Shown in pieces: positions 40,943 through 43,844 of a stretch of 43,844 nt of DNA. The DNA is from Candidatus Aceula meridiana. GTDB taxonomy: Bacteria > Omnitrophota > Gorgyraeia > Zapsychrales > Aceulaceae. Positions within the stretch are counted from its first letter, which is position 1; each line of letters begins with the position of its first letter. The notes under the pieces are model-generated. The model made no database searches, was not told where the DNA came from, and saw only the letters and a list, made by a program, of their open reading frames with translations. A program made the translations under genes and the position numbers. The stretch spans positions 1 through 43,844 of the forward strand of contig JAVCDE010000022.1 of the NCBI GenBank assembly GCA_030765185.1. Direction: 5' to 3'.

Positions 40943-43844
40943 TTATTCTGCACTTTCAAACCAACTCTTAACAACAACCTCTTGAGCGCCAACTGCCTCT
41001 GTAAGAGCAGCAAGTTTTGCGTTAATTTCCGCGAGCTTTGAATGAACCTTGTCGATATCCGTCCCTTCTCCTGCACCGCCAAGGTCTTCAGCTGATACAC
41101 CATCGACAGTTACACCATCAATCCCAAGTGATTTGGCAGATTCATCAACAAAATTTGATAATTTCGATAACATCTCTGCTGCAAGATTACCTGTTTCAAG
41201 TTGACTTTCAGAAATTGTTTCAGAAGCAATCTGCAACTCTTCTAAAGCCTCATTAAGTTTTTTCAGTTTTCCATAAACATTTGGCGTCATACCTTCTGCA
41301 CCAATTTCGCTACGGACACTTTGAACTTCTCCTAAAGCTGCTTCTGCACCGCTCTTTGCCTTATCTACGTTAGTCCTGATCGCTGTGAGCTTTGACAATT
41401 CAGCAAAGACAGTCTCAGCGGTTTCATCATCTCCTGAAACCCCTATCAAGCTTTCAACCGTGTCAACGTAGCCTTCTATTCCGTTAAGAGCACCAAACAC
41501 AGTTGTTGTACCCGCATCCGTTGAAGTCCCAACAGCAGTCTCAATGACTTCTACAGCTGCGCTTATGTCATTGATCTTTGAAAGGTCAAGGCTTGATAAC
41601 TCATCGACAACAGTTCCTAATTCCTCAAGCCCTTCGATTGAACCAACCGCATTGTAAATCAAGGCTAATTTCCCAAACAAAGTGTTATCCTCTAATGTGT
41701 CCGCAGAATCTCCAAGAGACGAATTTAGCGTGTTGACAACTGTTAAAATCGAATTAATATTGGTAACAATTGTTTGCGCATTATCTGCAAGATAGGCAAT
41801 ATCATTCCAATTAATATTGGCACTTGTCATCGATGCTAAATCGCTCCAATTAACTCCTGCATTGCTAGTAACGCCCATATCGTCCCAGTTAATGCCTGTT
41901 CCCGACATATAAGAAAGATCTGCCCAGTTAACTCCTCCTGTCGACATTGAAGCAATATCATCCCAATTAATACCGGCTTCGGTCATGACCTGAAAATCTA
42001 CCCAATTAATCCCGGATTCGGTTAATGCGCCGATGTCCTCCCAATTAATGCCGGATTCACTTAGTCGTCTTAAGTCTACCCAATTAATTTGTTCTGATGC
42101 CAAAAATCTAAGATCTGCCCAGTTAATGCCAGATTCGCTTAATGCACCAATATCTATCCAGTTGACGCCAACGTCTGCCAATTCGCTGATATCTTCCCAG
42201 TTAATTCCAGCTTCAGATAAAGTCCCGATGCCAGACCAATTAACACCGGCTGCGCTAAAATAGGCAATATCTGTCCAATTAACCCCGGAGTCGCTCAAAG
42301 ACGCAACATCAATCCAATTAATTCCACTTACGCTCATATCGTAAAGTTCTATCCAGTTAACACCAGCTTCTGTTAATGTGCCAATATCACTCCAGTTAAT
42401 TCCTCTAGAGCTTAAATCATAAAAAGCGGTCCAATTGATTCCTGTTTCGGCCATGCTGCCTATATCTGTCCAATTAATCCCACGTGAACCTAAATCATAA
42501 AATGCAGTCCAATTAACGCCCTTATCTGATAATGCTCCAATGTCATCCCAGTTAATGCCTGATTCGCTTAATGCTCTAACATCATTCCAATTAATACCCC
42601 GAGAGCTTAAATCATAAAAAGAAGCCCAATTGATGCCGGTATCAGATAAAGTTCCTATATCTGTCCAATTTATACCAACGCTAGATAAGGCTCCTATGTC
42701 AGTCCAATTGACACCTTGATCGCTTAAAGCGCCTATGTCTACCCAATTAATACCCTGGGTGCTTAAATCATAGATCGATGACCAATTGACACCTTGATCG
42801 CTTAAAACGCCTATGTCTACCCAATTAATACCCTGGGTGCTTAAATCGTAGATCGATGACCAATTGACACCTTGATCGCTTAAAGCGCCTATGTCTACCC
42901 AATTAATACCCTGGGTGCTTAAAGCCCTAAAGTCTGACCAGTTAACACCAGCAACACTTAAAGCTCCTATATCTGTCCAGTTAATTCCCTGTGAGGTTAG
43001 GTCGTAGAAAGCCATCCAATTAATACCGGATGCAGATAACGTTCCTAAATCAGTCCAATTAACTCCTGCACTTGACAACTCGCCAATGTCTATCCAATTA
43101 ATTCCGGTGGCGCTTAAAGCCGATATATCTGTCCAGTTGATTCCTCGTGAACTTAAATCATAAAAAGAAGTCCAATTAATTCCAGAATCAGACAAGCTTC
43201 CTATGTCTGTCCAGTTGATACCAGCTGCGCTTAAAACTCCGATGTCAGTCCAATTAATTCCCGTGGTGCTCAACGATCCTATATCGCTCCAGTTGATTCC
43301 TCGTGAACTCAAATCATAAAAAGAAGTCCAATTAATACCCGTCTCAGATAACGACCCTATATCGCTCCAGTTGATTCCTCGTGAACTCAAATCATAAAAA
43401 GAAGTCCAATTAATACCCGTCTCAGATAACGACCCTATATCGCTCCAATTAATACCGGCAAGACTTAAATTTTCTATATCAGTCCAATTAACACCAGAAT
43501 CGCTTAAAATACCGATGTCGACCCAATTAATACTGGCTGTTGTCATACCACTAAAGTCCGTCCAATTAATTCCGGAAGTTGTAAATACATTAAAATCGGC
43601 CCAATTAATTCCGGCTTTAGATAAAGCATTAATGTCATTCCAATTGACACCCTGGGCGCTCATATCATAAAGTGATAACCAGTTAATGCCCTGGTCGCTC
43701 ATGGAGTTGATGTCCGCCCAATCAATACCCTGGGCGCTCATATCATAGAGTGATAACCAGTTAATGCCCTGATCGCTCATGGAGTTGATGTCTGTCCAAT
43801 CAATACCCTGGGCGCTCATATCATAGAGTGATAACCAGTTAATG
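40943..43844 (-). CDS. Giant INW-repeat protein (5' end outside the window)
   Basis: The reading frame runs off the right edge (the bases 43820-43844 continue ...INWLSLYD in frame), so the start and any signal peptide are not visible. At least 52 full copies of a 13-residue unit, consensus GINWxDIxxLSxx, fill positions 41780-43844. The last 278 residues are different: low in aromatic residues, with five spaced units of the type TxFGKLxxI inside coiled-coil sequence, and an end reading VVVKSWFESAE. The repeats predict an extended solenoid and the C-terminus a stalk. It is the first gene seen in the ATPase/T2SS run. Function unknown; a surface or secreted substrate role is inferred. Confidence 0.85.
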   Translation of the reverse strand, partial: INWLSLYDMSAQGIDWTDINSMSDQGINWLSLYDMSAQGIDWADINSMSDQGINWLSLYDMSAQGVNWNDINALSKAGINWADFNVFTTSGINWTDFSGMTTASINWVDIGILSDSGVNWTDIENLSLAGINWSDIGSLSETGINWTSFYDLSSRGINWSDIGSLSETGINWTSFYDLSSRGINWSDIGSLSTTGINWTDIGVLSAAGINWTDIGSLSDSGINWTSFYDLSSRGINWTDISALSATGINWIDIGELSSAGVNWTDLGTLSASGINWMAFYDLTSQGINWTDIGALSVAGVNWSDFRALSTQGINWVDIGALSDQGVNWSSIYDLSTQGINWVDIGVLSDQGVNWSSIYDLSTQGINWVDIGALSDQGVNWTDIGALSSVGINWTDIGTLSDTGINWASFYDLSSRGINWNDVRALSESGINWDDIGALSDKGVNWTAFYDLGSRGINWTDIGSMAETGINWTAFYDLSSRGINWSDIGTLTEAGVNWIELYDMSVSGINWIDVASLSDSGVNWTDIAYFSAAGVNWSGIGTLSEAGINWEDISELADVGVNWIDIGALSESGINWADLRFLASEQINWVDLRRLSESGINWEDIGALTESGINWVDFQVMTEAGINWDDIASMSTGGVNWADLSYMSGTGINWDDMGVTSNAGVNWSDLASMTSANINWNDIAYLADNAQTIVTNINSILTVVNTLNSSLGDSADTLEDNTLFGKLALIYNAVGSIEGLEELGTVVDELSSLDLSKINDISAAVEVIETAVGTSTDAGTTTVFGALNGIEGYVDTVESLIGVSGDDETAETVFAELSKLTAIRTNVDKAKSGAEAALGEVQSVRSEIGAEGMTPNVYGKLKKLNEALEELQIASETISESQLETGNLAAEMLSKLSNFVDESAKSLGIDGVTVDGVSAEDLGGAGEGTDIDKVHSKLAEINAKLAALTEAVGAQEVVVKSWFESAE
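41780..43844 (-). repeat. 39-bp tandem coding repeat, 52 or more copies
   Basis: Each 39-bp unit encodes GINWxDIxxLSxx. Units alternate locally between a type with D after W (WTDIG) and a type with S/A-F/L/I-Y-D (WTSFYDLSSR), giving a 78-bp higher-order period in places. Exact copies (43307-43384 against 43385-43462, and near 42770-42930) show recent duplication. At least 52 whole units are in the window and the array continues off the right edge. Confidence 0.95.

Noticed and set aside
41780-43844. CRISPR-like regular array
   Set aside because: The 39-bp units have no unique spacers and keep one open reading frame with a clear protein repeat.

Overview
The window is about 44 kb of AT-rich bacterial DNA from a Gram-negative-type cell, with a type II secretion (T2SS) module, signal peptides and periplasm-spanning proteins. 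Almost every gene lies on the minus strand. The mix of an Omnitrophota-style large secreted hypothetical protein, abundant c-di-GMP signalling, T2SS/Tad ATPases and short overlapping operons suggests Candidatus Omnitrophota (former OP3) or a related PVC-type lineage. This is inference from gene content; there is no rRNA in the window. Descriptions below run left to right; because most genes are on the minus strand, transcription mostly runs right to left.

Positions 1-4.7 kb: a tRNA-Asn(GTT) gene split in its anticodon loop by a group I intron that carries an HNH endonuclease gene, followed by recR, dnaX and an MscS-type channel. Positions 4.4-14.7 kb: a two-receiver response regulator, small secreted or membrane proteins, a secreted toroid-like protein behind a c-di-GMP (GEMM-I) riboswitch with its own promoter and terminator, a PAS/GAF/GGDEF/EAL protein, a PilZ protein, tRNA-Ser(GCT), tadA, tRNA-Arg(ACG) (the expected TadA substrate) and a CpaF-type ATPase. 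Three tRNA genes are preceded by structured repeats that copy, and inversely copy, the 5' end of the tRNA they flank.

Positions 15-21.2 kb: a 1253-residue secreted protein of unknown function, then the only plus-strand genes, a DUF2924 protein and a large serine recombinase, which look like an acquired element. Positions 21.4-23 kb: two more tRNA-Ser genes and purU.

Positions 23-43.8 kb are one long collinear gene run, read right to left: a giant surface-type protein made of 13-residue INW repeats (cut by the window edge), a periplasmic protein with one membrane anchor, an F-type rotary ATPase set in the order alpha, epsilon, c, second c-like, b/delta fusion, gamma, beta, then gspE (with an added PilZ domain), gspF, gspG, gspI, gspJ, gspK, gspL, gspM, a TPR protein, an HD-GYP c-di-GMP phosphodiesterase and a tRNA-Ser.

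The rotary ATPase is the most striking part. Its nucleotide-binding sites look intact and there are two c-type subunits with membrane carboxylates. However, no a subunit is present in the window, alpha lacks the N-terminal delta-docking helix, and the delta part of the b/delta fusion lacks the domain that normally binds that helix. Together with its position between a giant repeat protein and a c-di-GMP-responsive T2SS, this suggests a specialised envelope machine rather than, or in addition to, the household ATP synthase. That functional link is a hypothesis from gene order.
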